Below are positions 22,518-35,399 of a stretch of DNA of 64,000 bases, piece after piece. Location: NCBI GenBank assembly GCA_022393335.1, contig JAJEKB010021564.1:296865-360864 (forward strand), written 5' to 3'. A model generated the notes under the pieces. It ran no database searches. It saw only the letters and a list, made by a program, of their open reading frames with translations, and was not told the origin of the DNA. The DNA comes from Macrotrachela quadricornifera (lineage: Eukaryota; Rotifera; Eurotatoria; Philodinida; Philodinidae). Both the position numbers and the translations under genes were made by a program. Within the stretch, counting starts at the first letter, position 1, and every line of letters begins with the position of its first letter.

Positions 22518-23500
22518 TCATCATCTATTGACTATAAATTGAATAAATTTTATTTTATTGAAATTGCGTTTTATCTGTTTTTACAGGAATTTTCGATTTT
22601 TTTGTCACCTTATAGGTTACAGTGGGTGTTATTTTAACACAATATCACTTATATTCTTCATTATCAATAAAAATTAGGACTAGACCTGGGATAAAAATAT
22701 GTCACCTCGATGTACAGTTTTTCTGCATAAAAATACCATAACAGAATGCTTCACATGTCTTCGAAGATACAATCTTGAGGGTGAAGGTAAGTACAGTTAC
22801 CAAGATCTGGATTTCGATCCAACTACGAATCTCGCCAGATGGCTTCTGATTCGTTGAAAGATAAATACCAAAAGATGGCGAATCTTTTTATGACATATTC
22901 AGATCAATTGACAAACTCCTCAATGATTTCACGTCGTATTTTTGGTTACGAGAGAACTGCTTCAAGTGCCCAACGGCGATTCACATCATTCATAGACCGT
23001 TCGATAGAAGGCATAGAGATAGTAAAAAGCTTAAAAAAATTTGTGCCCACGATTCTTTCTTGAAAAGTTAGGGCCAATTTTCTGTTCTTCTCAGCTAAAA
23101 TGGCCAAAATATGAAAATCTCACAATTCAGTCAAGAAAGATCATATATATTTGAAATTTAAAGCACTAAAAGCTCACAATCGCTGTTGAACAATCTGAAA
23201 ATTCTAGATTGTTTGGTCGTTTCATTCTTGACTTACAGGATTTAGTTTATCATTTAAAAACAAGAATTCCGTACTCTCAAGAAATCTGATTTTTGTGTGT
23301 GAGCTTTGAAATTAAGAAAACGCAATGTCATGGTTCATCCGAGAATGGACGTCATTTCCGGTCTACCATGTAGAGATCTCTCGCAACTGAAAGATACTTT
23401 CTGTATCGAAAATCTTATACAAGCAAAACCAAAGCAAGAAAATTAAGGTACGGAAAAAAAGTCCTCAGAATTTTTGATATTGATATAAAAGGAAATTTTT
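22518..23500. other. Spacer with small unassigned ORFs
   Basis: A 52-residue ORF at 22699-22857 (MSPRCTVFLHKNTITECFTC at its start) overlaps, in another frame, a 74-residue ORF at 22839-23063 (MASDSLKDKYQKMANLF). The junction could be a frameshift in an old gene. I recognise neither, and call no gene here. Confidence 0.3.
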
Positions 23501-23519
23501 TTTTAAGAATTCTTTCAAC

Positions 23520-24140
23520 GAGCTGTACCACAAGATGCAGCATAAGACGCTCTACAAACTACATACGATCGTTTATTTTATAGCTTCAGTTTTTTGTTTT
23601 GAAAATAGACAAAATTTCGACTGTTTACAACTACTATTTTTGTAATATAAGGTGAATTGATACTTTTCAAAAAGAAAATAGATCACAAGATGCAGTGTGA
23701 AAAGCTCTATAATCTGCATAAGACGACTTTTCTTACAACTGTTCTTTTTGTTTTCAAAAAGAAACCAGAAACAACTAAACTTCGATGTTGTAAAGAAAAG
23801 TACTTTATTCGGTATATGACAAGTTTGTTTTTTCAGTTCATTTTTTCATATTTTGTCGATTTTGAAAGCATACTGTGCGCTTGTACAAGAAGCTGTCTTA
23901 TGTAGATTATAGAGCTTTTCACACTGCATCTTGTGGTTTATTTTGTGTTTTAGTTATACATGTCAGTTAATTAAAAGACGAACTGAAAAGAATCAATTCG
24001 TCATACACCCTGGAAGTATCGTTTTCTCGTGATCGAAATTCACTTAGTCGAAACTTAGCCATTTTAAAAATAAAAAGCACAGTTGTACGAAAAGTCATCT
24101 TATGCAGATTACAGAGCTTTTCACGCTGCATCTTGCACTG
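23520..24140. repeat. Four copies of a ~45-bp module in both orientations
   Basis: The module AAGATGCAGYGTGAAAAGCT followed by CTAYAATCTGCATAAGACG occurs near 23530 and 23686 on the plus strand and near 23890 and 24090 on the minus strand, spaced 150-210 bases. Three diverged copies recur inside the TTAA element at 33139-33729, so this block is probably a decayed relative of that element. Confidence 0.75.
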
Positions 24141-24894
24141 TATTTTTTTTCTCTCAATAGAAAGTTCTATATAGGAAAGAAGACAAAACAGACAAAGTAG
24201 GCCTGTTTTATTCTCTGTTGTGAATATCTCGATTTTCACACATTTCCCGTTATTTATTCAACAAAGAATAAATCTGAAAGAATCAATGCAATGGAAAAAA
24301 CAAAGAAAATTACCCATTGAAGTTTTCATTGGTTTTCAGTTTCCATGAACAATTTTATCATTATGCGATCTACTTGGTTGGTATGATGGAAAAAGGAAGA
24401 GAAGAAAAATATCGAAAAGAAAAGCATAGTCATACATGACTGATACAATAGAATAGTGAATCATTTCTATTTTAATTGGCTTGTATTACCAATCATGTTT
24501 ATTCATTCGGTGACAATAGTTAAATTGATCTTCGTTCACCTCAGATACATTTTAGGAAGTGACGCATCTTACTCTTATAATCTTTCACTTTTGAGGGTTC
24601 CTCTATATATTGTGATTTTTCTTTTTTCTTTACGCCATACATATGGTTCATTTTTTACTTTGCTTTCTGGTCGGTGAGAGGTTTTTTCCCTTCATATTAC
24701 TTTGAAGGTATTTCTCCCATATGCTTTGGAATAAGACCACATCCAATGTGTCCCTTATCTCGTATATATAATCGCTAGTTTCTTGTGATATATTGGTGTG
24801 TGTATCAACGACTTTTTCTGATAGCTGCTACATCATCTAACTCAATAAATAATCTTAAATCATACAATATGACATATTATGACTATTCTTTCTC

Positions 24895-25179
24895 ATGCGG
24901 TTTCATTTATTACTTCTCAAAGAGACCGTTTATCGCAATATCAAAAAGCTCGGTTTATCACATGAATATGCTGCTGATGGAGAAATTTGTAGTAAGCTTA
25001 CGGCTCTTGCATTACTTCCTGTTTCATTGGCTTCACAAGCATATGATGATATAAATGATTCGATTCTCGAGTCATCATCATCAAAATTTGATTTGCTCAA
25101 ATCTTTATTTAACTACTTTGAGATTCAATGGATGCAAAGTGTTGATGTTCAGAGACTATATTTTTCTTTTATCAAGTAA
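24895..25179 (+). pseudogene. MULE-type transposase fragment
   Basis: A 94-codon frame contains FHLLLLKETVYRNIKKLGL, LTALALLPVSLASQAYDDI and LLKSLFNYFEIQWMQ. The order 'H-----YR-I--LGL ... LAFLP---A--A---L ... L--YF---W' is typical of the middle to C-terminal part of MULE transposases. No catalytic DDE start and no zinc finger is left, so it is a remnant. Confidence 0.55.
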
Positions 25180-25374
25180 ATATTATAACAATGCTCATGA
25201 GCATTTTTTCTTATGGGAAAATTGAACTTTCGATATTTTTCCTGTCTTCCTTTTTCCATCCATTCACTTGGTTCATCATAAAAAAAATTCTCTTTATAAT
25301 AAACATCTATATAGAAATCTAATTAAATTTTTATTACGGTGAAGGAAAAGAGTGATATAAAAAATATACTGTAA

Positions 25375-26349
25375 TTAAAGTGGAACAAATGCAAATGAAT
25401 CTAAATAATCTTGTGCTGGTGTATTTGCAATTATTGTTGCATTATTGGTTAAATCAAATGTGACAATGTTTTGTTTGTCTTCACCCTCGACAATCATTGT
25501 AAAATAATATCCATCATAACAAGTACCAGTCGAAGGTAAATAATCTTTAAAATCTTCGGATAAAATCTGCATTGCACCATTATATGGATTTAAACGTACT
25601 AAACGACATCCACGTTCCGTTTGAAAATTCTGCATACCGTAAAAAGCATTCGTTTTATTATCATAACATAAATAAGCTGGTAAATTTGAATTAGTTATTT
25701 CACTAATTATTTTTCGTTTTGTGACATCAATACCAACAATATAATCGGAATCATAGGGCACTTGTATAAAATATATATATTCCGTCGCATTAAAAAAGAT
25801 TGTCATGGAATCAAATTCTGTACCACTGGCTTTTGTTATATTTACCCATCGTTTCGCTACAAAATTACTTGGATCGATTTGAACGATACTTGTCCGATAG
25901 TCAAATAATGCGGTATTTATCTGTTCTGAGTATAATAATCCTGTACTACTATCAACACGTAAACCAGATAGGTCAGCATAACGTTCTGTCGTAATTGTTC
26001 GATATTTTGTTGTGCCATTGAATGGATTAACTATGGCCACTGAGAATGCTGCTTCGTTTTCTAATGTTGATGCACTACCAAAAACATACAAAATTTTATG
26101 AATAAAATCGTAAGTAACATCGTATGCTACGTAATCTGTTAAAGGTGTGAGAAGTGTAAAATTTCCATTTAATGGATCAATTTTGAATAATGAGTTCGAT
26201 GTTGCTATAGGATCATACGGAGCTCCTACTAAATATCCATTTGGAACTGTTTGAATGCAATTGATGCCATCGAAGATGACATAAAAATATACGAATAAAT
26301 ATCGTATAAAAAGAATCATCGATCTAAAACTCAACATTATTATACACAT
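25375..26349 (-). CDS. Secreted beta-propeller-like protein of unknown function
   Basis: Intronless, 324 residues. The N-terminus has a hydrophobic signal (MILFIRYLFVYFYVIFDG at residues 11-28; Met1, Met5 or Met11 may be used). The remainder shows about five or six repeats of roughly 45 residues with the pattern 'hydrophobic strand - N/D-P-x-N/T-G': LFKIDPLNGNFTLL, VAIVNPFNGTTKY, IVQIDPSNFVAKRW, LVRLNPYNGAMQIL. This resembles bladed propellers such as NHL/SMP-30-type folds. Several N-x-S/T sites fit secretion. No catalytic residues recognised and no named family assigned. Confidence 0.72.
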   Translation of the reverse strand: MCIIMLSFRSMILFIRYLFVYFYVIFDGINCIQTVPNGYLVGAPYDPIATSNSLFKIDPLNGNFTLLTPLTDYVAYDVTYDFIHKILYVFGSASTLENEAAFSVAIVNPFNGTTKYRTITTERYADLSGLRVDSSTGLLYSEQINTALFDYRTSIVQIDPSNFVAKRWVNITKASGTEFDSMTIFFNATEYIYFIQVPYDSDYIVGIDVTKRKIISEITNSNLPAYLCYDNKTNAFYGMQNFQTERGCRLVRLNPYNGAMQILSEDFKDYLPSTGTCYDGYYFTMIVEGEDKQNIVTFDLTNNATIIANTPAQDYLDSFAFVPL

Positions 26350-26559
26350 TGATTTGATTACAATAAAAAGTTACAACGAAAAACGTTTGGTGCATTTATG
26401 AAAAAACTCGATTTAGACCATTCTATATTCTCAAGTAATTTTAATGTAATAAAGAAAAATATAGATAATGTTGTGTATACTAACTGATAACAGTACAATG
26501 AGTATGCTTGAGATGAAAAAAAAACATAACAAAAATGTAATCAAAGTAACACCCACTAC

Positions 26560-27454
26560 CTATTTTCTGACTGGTGAACCCGAAATACTTTCATAATGAG
26601 TCCGTGATAGTAAATTAGACACACCGGGTTTTGTATCTAATGATTTATGTTCGAATAATTTCTCTAATAATGTTTTTTAGAGATCAGGATATTGTTTAAT
26701 CCAACTTTTCATAAATACTTGTAATTCTTCTTTATAAGGACCTGATGGACCATTTATTGTCCATTTCGAATGATTACTATATTGCCCACCGTTTTAGAAA
26801 GAAGAAGATTAATCATGTCGATCTTTCACATTGATTTTATATTAATATAACCTTCACCGTGCTCTTTATGATATGAAGCATTATCCAATACGAAAATCAT
26901 TCTTTTATCATAACTATATTTAGCTTGAAATCCAGGAAATAAATATCGATTAACCCATAGATGAAAATTATAACCATCCATGTTAGAATGATGATCGGTA
27001 TTAATATATGATTCATCGATATAACAGACTAATAGTTATGATGAAATGAGGTACAGATAAAAATAATTCTGTAGATTGTTGGCCTAAGAAGCCACCTCTT
27101 GTATCTGATTCAATATATATTTCTTTATATTCATTTCAATGTACAACCGGTGCACGTAATGTAGAAGCACCACGATTCAAATATAGATCAGCTTTAGCAA
27201 TAGCTTCTTGAAGCAGTTGCATTATCACGATAAATTTATGGAACACCTCCATGTGACCATTTTGTATCATTCATTCATTGTCTTAATTGACCTTTATATC
27301 TTGATATTTCTTGTTGACGTGCAGCTCGTTGTCTTCTTTCATTTGCTATCATTTGAATTGATGATAATGATAATATTTGTCTTTTACGACCAACATCAGG
27401 ACGAAAGTCACCACAACGAGAATCATCATCATCATTATCAGGATTAATATCCAT
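26560..27454 (-). pseudogene. Degraded IS630/Tc1-like (DDE) transposase
   Basis: On the minus strand, pieces in shifting frames read MDINPDNDDDDSRCG (an acidic start), later VCYIDESYINTDHHSN with a DES motif, then MDGYNFHLWVNRYLFPGF and MIFVLDNASYHKEH, a classic 'V-DNA-YH' second-Asp motif. Several stops and frameshifts interrupt the frame. The order and spacing fit IS630-like transposases of eukaryotic DNA transposons. Confidence 0.7.
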
Positions 27455-28312
27455 TTCTATTATAATTAAATCACTATTGACAAATGATAATATGAAAAAT
27501 AGAAGATTAAAAAATTTCAGTCTGTTCTTTGAGATCAAAGAATTATAGGACTTTATTCAGCATTTTTCCAACATTTTGTGGCTGTATGGTCAGAATAATC
27601 ATATTCTGAACATATCAGTTTCTAAGCAAAATTTTCACTAACCTGAAAGGTCATATCTTCCGAAAGCTTACTAAGAATTCCGATTAATCACTATAGAAAG
27701 CAAAATAATGAATATATCTCTTTTCACCTTGTTGTAACTGACTATGATCTTTCTCATTTCTTATCTTTATCATTGAAGAAAAAATGTGCTATAATTAAAT
27801 GAATAAAACATTAATGATGCTATTTTATAGACAATCAATAATTTATATTATCGATAAAAGTCGCAATGGGTAAAGCCTCTCTATTTGATTGTTTATGATG
27901 TCAGTGAAATTCTCATTAAAAATTAAATAAATTATCAACATTCTTTTAAAGTAGTGTATGAAAAAAAGAAAATGATGAATACATAAAGAGTAGCAAGATA
28001 TGTGTGCGAAGAACGTCATATGTGAGAATGATAAGAAGTAACAGAAATAAGTATTAAGATAGGTGATGAAGCAAATTTATTCTTTGCAAATAACAATCTC
28101 AAGGACAACATATATGATAAAGTGTCACCTGTTACTCTAACGATAGTCAAAGTTAAAAACAAGTTTATTCTGGTCATAACAAATCATTTTTCACATATTA
28201 ATTGATATGAGTATGTATTTACTATAGGTTTAAACTTTTGATAATCTATCTAAAGTGAAGATTCACATTCACTCTCGTAAATAGTTCATTCTGAAAAGAA
28301 TATATATTCTAG
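27455..28312. other. Upstream region of the ABC transporter; missing first exon expected here
   Basis: No coding exon could be assigned. The ABC transporter frame opens at a splice acceptor (TATTCTAG, ending 28312) and lacks an ATG, so at least one short upstream exon must lie in or beyond this stretch. Confidence 0.4.
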
Positions 28313-31300
28313 GTGAACAAAGACAATCATCACGATTAGATTGGGCTGAATCATCATGGACAAGATGGATACAAATACCATTACAATCATGGATAACACC
28401 TATTCTCTCATTGAGTAATAAATGTACACTTGTAGAGAATGATCTTGACGATGTATCTATCAAAGATAAATGTTCAGTCTTGTTAAACAGAGTGAATCAG
28501 TATGGTTCTCAATGGCCAGGCACATGGGATATTTTGAAACGAACATTTTATAAAGATTTTCTAATTAATATATTACTTGTTTTTCCACTTATAATAGTTC
28601 AAATAGCACAACCATTGCTTATTCGTCAAATTGTTCTCTTCATTAAAGATCAATCAAAATTACCATTCTACGCTGGTTATTTATTTGGTATTGCTCTTTT
28701 CATTTTTGCCATAATACAATCCATTATTTCTCAACAAATCTTCTTTCGAAATAGTCGTATAGGTATGCGAATTCGTAATAGTTTATCATCTGCCATCTAT
28801 AAACATTTATTGACAACTAATACTGCAGCACTTCACGAGACGACTGCTGCTCAAATGATCAATTTAGTTTCCAATGATGTTGGTAAATTTGAAGAACTTA
28901 GTATGTTTGTTCATACTCCATTATTGGCAATTGTGGAAGCTGCTGTAGCTTTTGGTCTCACCTGGTGGCACATCGGTTTACCAACAATATTCGGCTATGC
29001 AGTACTAATTGCATTAATACCTATACAATTCATTTTTAGTCGACAATTTGGTCGATATCGACGCATTACCATGGAATGTACAGACAAACGTGTGCAAATG
29101 ATTAATGAACTTGTCAATGGCTGCCAAATTATTAAAATGTATAATTGGGAAAAAGCGATGGAACAACGAGTACATGAAACACGTGAACGTGAACTTTCGA
29201 ACATTTACAAAGTCAGCTGTTTAAGAGCTCTTAATACTGCTGTTGCTTTTGCATCACTACCTTTGATTTCTCTTGCTACATTCGGTGGTAGTTGGTTATT
29301 AGGTCGACCTTTGCTGCCAGAAAATATATTCACAATGGTAGGCTTTTTTGTCATGGTCCGAGTTCCTGTAACAATTGGATTACCTAGTGCGATCGAAAAA
29401 TTTAGTGAAGCTCGTGTTTCTGCAAGACGAATTGATCAATTTATGCAACTCGATATATTGTCAAATAAACATGAAAAAGTGGGAAACAAAAACGAGGATG
29501 ATGGTATCCTAATGGAAGATGCATCATTTTCTTGGAAAGATACTCCTTCTCTATTTTCTCTTAATCTCAAAGTTAGAAATGGAACTTTGATTGGAGTAAA
29601 GGGACCCATTGGTGCTGGAAAATCAACCTTACTTGCTGCTATTCTAGATGAGATCAATCTTGTTAGTGGCAAATTCCAATTACATGTTAATTCGATCTCA
29701 TATGCACCACAATCAGCTTGGATATTTGCTGATACGATTCGAGCTAATATTCTTCTTGGCAAAGAAATGGATAATGAACGTTACAAGAATGTTATAAAAG
29801 CATGTTGTCTTGATATTGATCTAGAAAATTTCGGTGAAGTTGGTGATTTATTGATGATTGGTGATAAAGGGATAAATTTAAGTGGTGGACAAAAAGCTCG
29901 CATATCGCTTGCACGTGCTCTATATACTGATGCTGACTTATATTTACTCGATGATCCACTTGCTGCCGTTGATCCAAAGGTGGCAAAGCATATTTTTAAT
30001 CAATGTATTGGTCCTCATAGTCTTCTTCGTGGAAAAACTCGAATATTAGTTACACATCAAATACATTTCTTAGTTGAAACAGATCAAATCATTTCTATGA
30101 CAGACGGTCGCATTGAAGAATTACCAATGGAACAAACATCTACAGTACAACTATCGAATGATATATCAGAAGCAGAATCATCTGACGACAAGGAAACAGA
30201 TTGGATACCTAATACTGCTGTAACTGATATGAATTCAATTGTCAAGAATGAGACATCAGTTGAAGGTGCAATCGAATGGAGTGTTTGGTTCAAACTTTTT
30301 ACTTCACCACCTTTACGATGGTTTGGTTTGTTTCTGATGATTAGTTTTATGCTTATTAATGAAGCTGTATACGATTTTTCATACTTTTGGCTTGCTCTAT
30401 GGTCTGGTAAAGATAACAGAGAACAACGATCATTATTTTATGCTTATATCTATGCTGCAGCTGTGGGTTTTACATTAATTGGAGCAATCATACGTGTTGG
30501 TTTTGGCTATTATATTATGTTGTGTGGTTCAACCTGTTTGCACAATCGAATGCTCAAAGGTATGTTGTATACTTCATTACGTTTCTTTGAAAGTAATCCA
30601 AGTGGACGTATCTTAAATCGAGCAAGTAAAGATCAACAAGTATTAGATCTATTGTTACCACTAGCTTCAATTGATACGATGCAATATCTCCTGATGATTA
30701 TTGGTTCTATCACAATCATTGGAAAGACTAATCCATGGGTACTTATTATTCTCATTCCTTTGCTTCCTTCAGTTTTATGGCTTCGTCGATTTTATATACG
30801 TTCAAGTCGTCAACTTAAACGACTCGAAAGTGTAACACGTAGTCCTATCTATACGCACTTCTCATCATCATTTGATGGACTCACTAGTATTCGTGCATTT
30901 AACGTTCAAGATAATTTTTTAAATATGTTTATGGAAAGAATTGATGCTAATTCACGAGCTTATTTCATCCTCTCTACCTCTGCATATTGGTTTGGTTTAC
31001 GACTCGATTTTATAGTATCCTGTCTCACCTTAGTTACTGCTCTTCTTGCAGTAGCTTTTCGTCATCAAATTGATCCATCGGCAGCAGCACTTAGTGTCAC
31101 ATATTGCATCAGTTTAACAGGTCTCTTTCCATGGGCTATGCGACAATCAGCTGAAGCTGAAAATTTCATGACTAGTGCAGAACGTATTCATGAATATGGT
31201 CAACTGGTGCCAGAAAGTCAACAGAACAATAATGAGAATAATATTCTCATTCAACCAGCAGGAGATTGGCCTTCTCGTGGTATTATCGAATTTAAAGAGT

Positions 31301-32035
31301 ATACTTTTCGCTATCGTCCAGAACTTGATTCTGTACTTAAAAATCTTAATCTACGAATTGAATCAAAGGAAAAGATTGGCATTATTGGTCGAACAGGTAT
31401 GATTATTTCATCGCTATGACTATTTCGAACGTTTAATTATTTGATTTCTTCTTTTCTATCTAGGTGCTGGCAAATCATCACTTCTTCAAGCTCTCTTTCG
31501 ACTTGTCGACCAATCAGCAATTAAAGGAACTATCCTCATTGACAACATTGATATTAGACATCTTTCACTCCATCATCTTCGTTCTCATCTAAGTGTTATT
31601 CCACAAGTACCCATACTTTTCTGTGGTACACTGCGATATAATATTGATCCATTCGAACACTTTACAGATGAAGAATGTCTAACAGCACTTGAAGCTGTTC
31701 AACTAAAACAATTAGTGCGCAACCATCCCGATGGACTTCATCTGTTAGTAGCTGAATCGGGTGTTAATTTGAGTGCGGGTGAACGTCAACTGATTTGTGT
31801 AGCTCGAGCTATTCTGAAGAAGAGTCGTATATTATTAATTGATGAGGCTACAGCAAATGTTGACCGTAATACTGATAGAATGATTCAAGAGGTGATTTCA
31901 GATAAGTTTCGTGATTGCACCATATTAACAATTGCTCATCGATTGAATACAGTCATCAATAGTGATCGAATTCTAATGTTACAACAGGGAGAAGTTGCCT
32001 ACTTTGATGTGCCTAGTAATATTCATTTAACTTAA
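28313..32035 (+). CDS. ABCC/MRP-type full ABC transporter (5' exon missing from the call)
   Basis: Exon A runs 28313-31396, a 67-base intron (31397-31463, GTATGA...TCTAG) interrupts the second Walker A, and exon B runs 31464-32035; joined, about 1218 residues. Order is TMD1-NBD1-TMD2-NBD2 with no TMD0, as in short ABCC4/5-like proteins. NBD1 has GPIGAGKST, the Q-loop YAPQSAWIF, signature LSGGQ and LYLLDDP, with Asp in place of the catalytic Glu as usual in ABCC proteins. NBD2 has GRTGAGKSS across the intron, signature LSAGERQ, LLIDEATANVD with the catalytic Glu, and IAHRLNTV. It should export organic anions or conjugates across a membrane using ATP. The frame begins after an acceptor with WAESSWTRWIQIPLQSWITP and has no ATG before the TMD, so the start exon is unresolved. 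Confidence 0.93.
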
Positions 32036-32159
32036 TATAAATGTGCATGATGTTATACTCATTATTTTCGTCAGTTCCAAGGCATATTAGGGCGACACTC
32101 TGGAAAATAGATATGAAGTATCGTGTCTTTTATTTTAAAATAGGAACACTCATCAGGGC

Positions 32160-32410
32160 TCTGCGTATAAATAGAATTTTTCTGCACGATTATAGAAAAT
32201 TTATGAAATAAAAAAAACCAGCGGAAAAATTTTGGTATTACTACATATTTTTCTTGCTATAGAAAATTCCCAAGTGTTGGAGCGCTTTTGAGTACGGACT
32301 TTATACATTTTCTAGCTCTTAGTAAACTATACTTATCCTGAGAATAGTTCATGTCCATGGCTTGTTTTGAGAGAGAGATATCGAGGTTTTATAGAACCTT
32401 CAATATCGTA
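32160..32410 (-). repeat. Dispersed repeat, copy 1
   Basis: The stretch around 32255-32400 matches the reverse complement of 46232-46370: AATTCCCAAGTGTTGGRGYG, TTAGTAAACTATACTTAT and CTGAGAATAGTTCRTGYCCATGG recur. Both copies abut a mariner fragment. Confidence 0.7.
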
Positions 32411-33111
32411 GCAAAACCATAGCTGTGAATTTTGATCTAAATTTTATACCTTTTGTACCTGACGACTTTCTTCGTTTCCATATTTCCTTGACAACAGGCT
32501 TGAAACAATTTTCAATATAATAATTGTGATCTACAGTTTTGCCTTCATCAACAGTATGTGTAGGAACGGGATTATTTGACTTAAAGAAAATAGAAAATAA
32601 AGTTTTGAACGACGGTAACTGGTGATTTACCTTTGCCAACCCAGCTTGCATTTGTCGACTTGTGATGAATCTTTTTTTATGGCAAATTCATGTCTCATCA
32701 CGTGTTATAATATTACATAATCGCCAGGAACCATCACGAAATTTTGCCAACTTTTCACGATAAATCTCAACTCGTGATTTATTTTGTCTCTTGTTGAGTT
32801 CACGGGGCACCCAACGTGATGTTAAGTTTTTCATTTTAAGATAGTCGTAGATCATTCGTTCTATTGTACCATAAGTCAGCTATAATTTCATCATAATTTG
32901 AATGTGCATCATTGTTGATAATCGCTCGTATCAGTTCAATATTAGCATCAGTCAGCTTGGAAACTGGATGATCAGATAGAGGATCATCATTGATATCTTC
33001 TCTTTCTTCACAAAAACGTTTTGGCCACCTGGCAACTGTCCGATATGATGGAGCATTGGGTCTTAAAACTGCCGTGAGTTCTTCATGGATTGGCTTTGTA
33101 TCTATTCCCAA
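32411..33111 (-). pseudogene. Mariner transposase fragment (N-terminal and middle part)
   Basis: Starting at 33111 the minus strand reads PSYRTVARWPKRFCEEREDI and NDDPLSDHPVSKLTDANIEL, the mariner helix-turn-helix region, then in another frame SRWVPRELN, REKLAKFRDGSWRLCNIITRDET with the first catalytic Asp region ending in a stop, then SIFFKSNNPVPTH and YYIENCFKPVVKE. The copy breaks off at GTKGIKF, before the second Asp. It has a frameshift and a stop. Confidence 0.85.
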
Positions 33112-33138
33112 AATCGTTTGAATTCATTATCGATTTAA

Positions 33139-33729
33139 CACATTGACGGCGATTCGATATTCATAGAAAGCAACATCTCTAAATACAGTTTATCAGAAAA
33201 CAAAATATACCAGAAGATGCAGCGTGGAAAGCTCTACAATCTACATCATAAAACTTATTTCAATTGTATACTTTTTACTTTCAAAAAAAAGCAAAACTGT
33301 TTGCGACCATTTTTTGAGGTTGCGAAAATTGATTGTACAGAATTTTCCTTTTATCGAAAACAAAACGTACTCAATTAAAATAAATTTTACAATGTAAATT
33401 GTAGAGCGTTTCACGCTGCACCTTATGGTATAATTTATTTTTTCTTACGGAATCATATTATGTGAGAAAAAGGCGAAAAAAGAAAAATGAAAGTTTGCAT
33501 TCGTGTAGAAAAAAATGATCATTTCGCAACCTTGAAAGCTAGTCGCACAGAGTTTTACTTTGTTTGGAAACAAAAACTACACAATTAAAATAAGCTTTAT
33601 TATGGGAATTGGAGAGCTTTTCACGTTGAATCTTATAGTCTGTGCTGATTTTTTAATAAGACGTATTTAGAGATTAAAATATGAAATGCAAAGTGTGACC
33701 CACCGGTGGGCCCCATCGCCTTGAATGTG
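33139..33729. mobile_element. TTAA-flanked MITE, piggyBac-type, copy 1
   Basis: TTAA at 33135-33138 and 33730-33733 flanks the element. Its ends are CACATTGACGGCGATTC and, inverted, CACATTCAAGGCGATGGGG. A hairpin GGGGCCCACCGGTGGG follows the right tip. Inside, the ~45-bp AAGATGCAGCGTG module occurs at about 33206 (plus) and about 33390 and 33600 (minus). No ORF. TTAA duplication points to piggyBac-like mobilisation. Confidence 0.82.
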
Positions 33730-33733
33730 TTAA

Positions 33734-35399
33734 AAAAAAATCTTAGACAAAACATTCCACTATTTATCTATGCAAAAATTTCTTCAACATTAATTGATTT
33801 ATAAGAGTGTCAGCAGTGTTGCCAGAATTTGAGGGTGAGATATAAGTATACTTTGAGAGTCACTCAAATTGGCTTATTACTTGTTTCAATACTATTCATA
33901 TTTTATGTTATTATTATGTCAGTGATACTTTATTTTTTTTTCATTAAATGAATGAAAATCAGTTTGACTATTTCATAAGTTTAAGCAGTGTATTTTTTAA
34001 TCAAGAAAATTTGAAAATTGTTTTTTTAACGATTCTATGAACAATTTTTAATGACGCATCTGATGACCATATTAAAACATTTTTCTGAAATTTTTTTTTC
34101 GTTCGTAGATTTTCGTCGATATCATATTGAAGAATAACGGCAGACTAGATAGAGCTCATTTATACGTCCTTCAAAAGGCCAACCTATAGCCTCTTCAAAA
34201 AACATAAAAACAAAAAAGAGTTTTTTTCAAAATCGTTAACTAACTGCGATTTGTATAGTTCACTATGTTACATCTTTTCAAATTTTCTTTTGCATTGATG
34301 TAATTGTCGAGTACGTTAAAAATTATTGTGACAAAATGTCAGTTCAATAATTCATTTAATCATCACGGTCAATTACAATAGAACTTTGGTTTAAATCTTC
34401 CTTTGCTGTGATTCAAAATCATCTTAGTTATACTTTAATCAATGATCAATGGTCATGCCAATTGTAACATCTCTATTAAAAGCAAAAGTTTTATTAAATA
34501 TAAGCTCAAGTTCTCAACGGGTTGCAATAATAGTAGCTTTTCGTATGATTTTATATATGTAATGTATATCATATGAAGGAACGGAAAAAGAACAACAACA
34601 ATAGCGTTTTGCTACTCTATCACAAACGTCAATGTATAAGTGATGGTGATGTAAATCTTAATGAATGAGAAAAGTGAGATAATGACATGATTTTTTTAAG
34701 TAGAAGGAAAGTATGCAGCAGCCATTGAAAATTCTTTTTAGTATTTACCTACTCGGCTCATGTCGATCCATAGACGCTCATCACAAACTCGGTCCAGCCT
34801 AGCCCATTGAGAGCTCTGATGTCTGAGGTAAAGGTGATGCAATTGTATTTTAATTTCACAATAGATTCAGAGTCCTGAAGCCACAAGAGAAAACTTCGGT
34901 TTAACTATTTTCACACCACAACTGTTATTTGTTTTCGAAAGTTATACACATTTGCGCTCTACTTGATAGAAATTTTATACAAATACTATGGATCAAGGCG
35001 ACCGACTTGGTTCGTTGGCTGTAAATTCGAAACCATTACTACTGACCCTGATATACTACTTGACGATCTTAAAAGATCCCGCAACACAGTACTTAAGAAA
35101 GTAGAAATACCTCCCTAATTTACAAGGGAAGTACAATGGGATTATGAGAGAATAGAAGGGAGTAAAAGGAAAGTATAAGGAAGTATGGAAGTAGTGCTTT
35201 TCCCCCTTGACACATATGTGTACATAGTCATCTTCTTCTTTTTAAATCTATTTTGAGAAAGAGTGCAATGAAGTGTTATACAGATATGTTCAAAAAAATT
35301 TCCACTTCTTGTCGTGCGAATATATCGTTATATACATGTCACTCCCCAGTAGTGTTGTATACTGATTGATAGCCTCTAACGAGTACTATTAGATGCTAT
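33734..35399. other. Spacer without recognisable gene
   Basis: AT-rich with no coding or repeat structure that I can support. A single GAGGGTGAG occurs near 33830. Confidence 0.4.
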
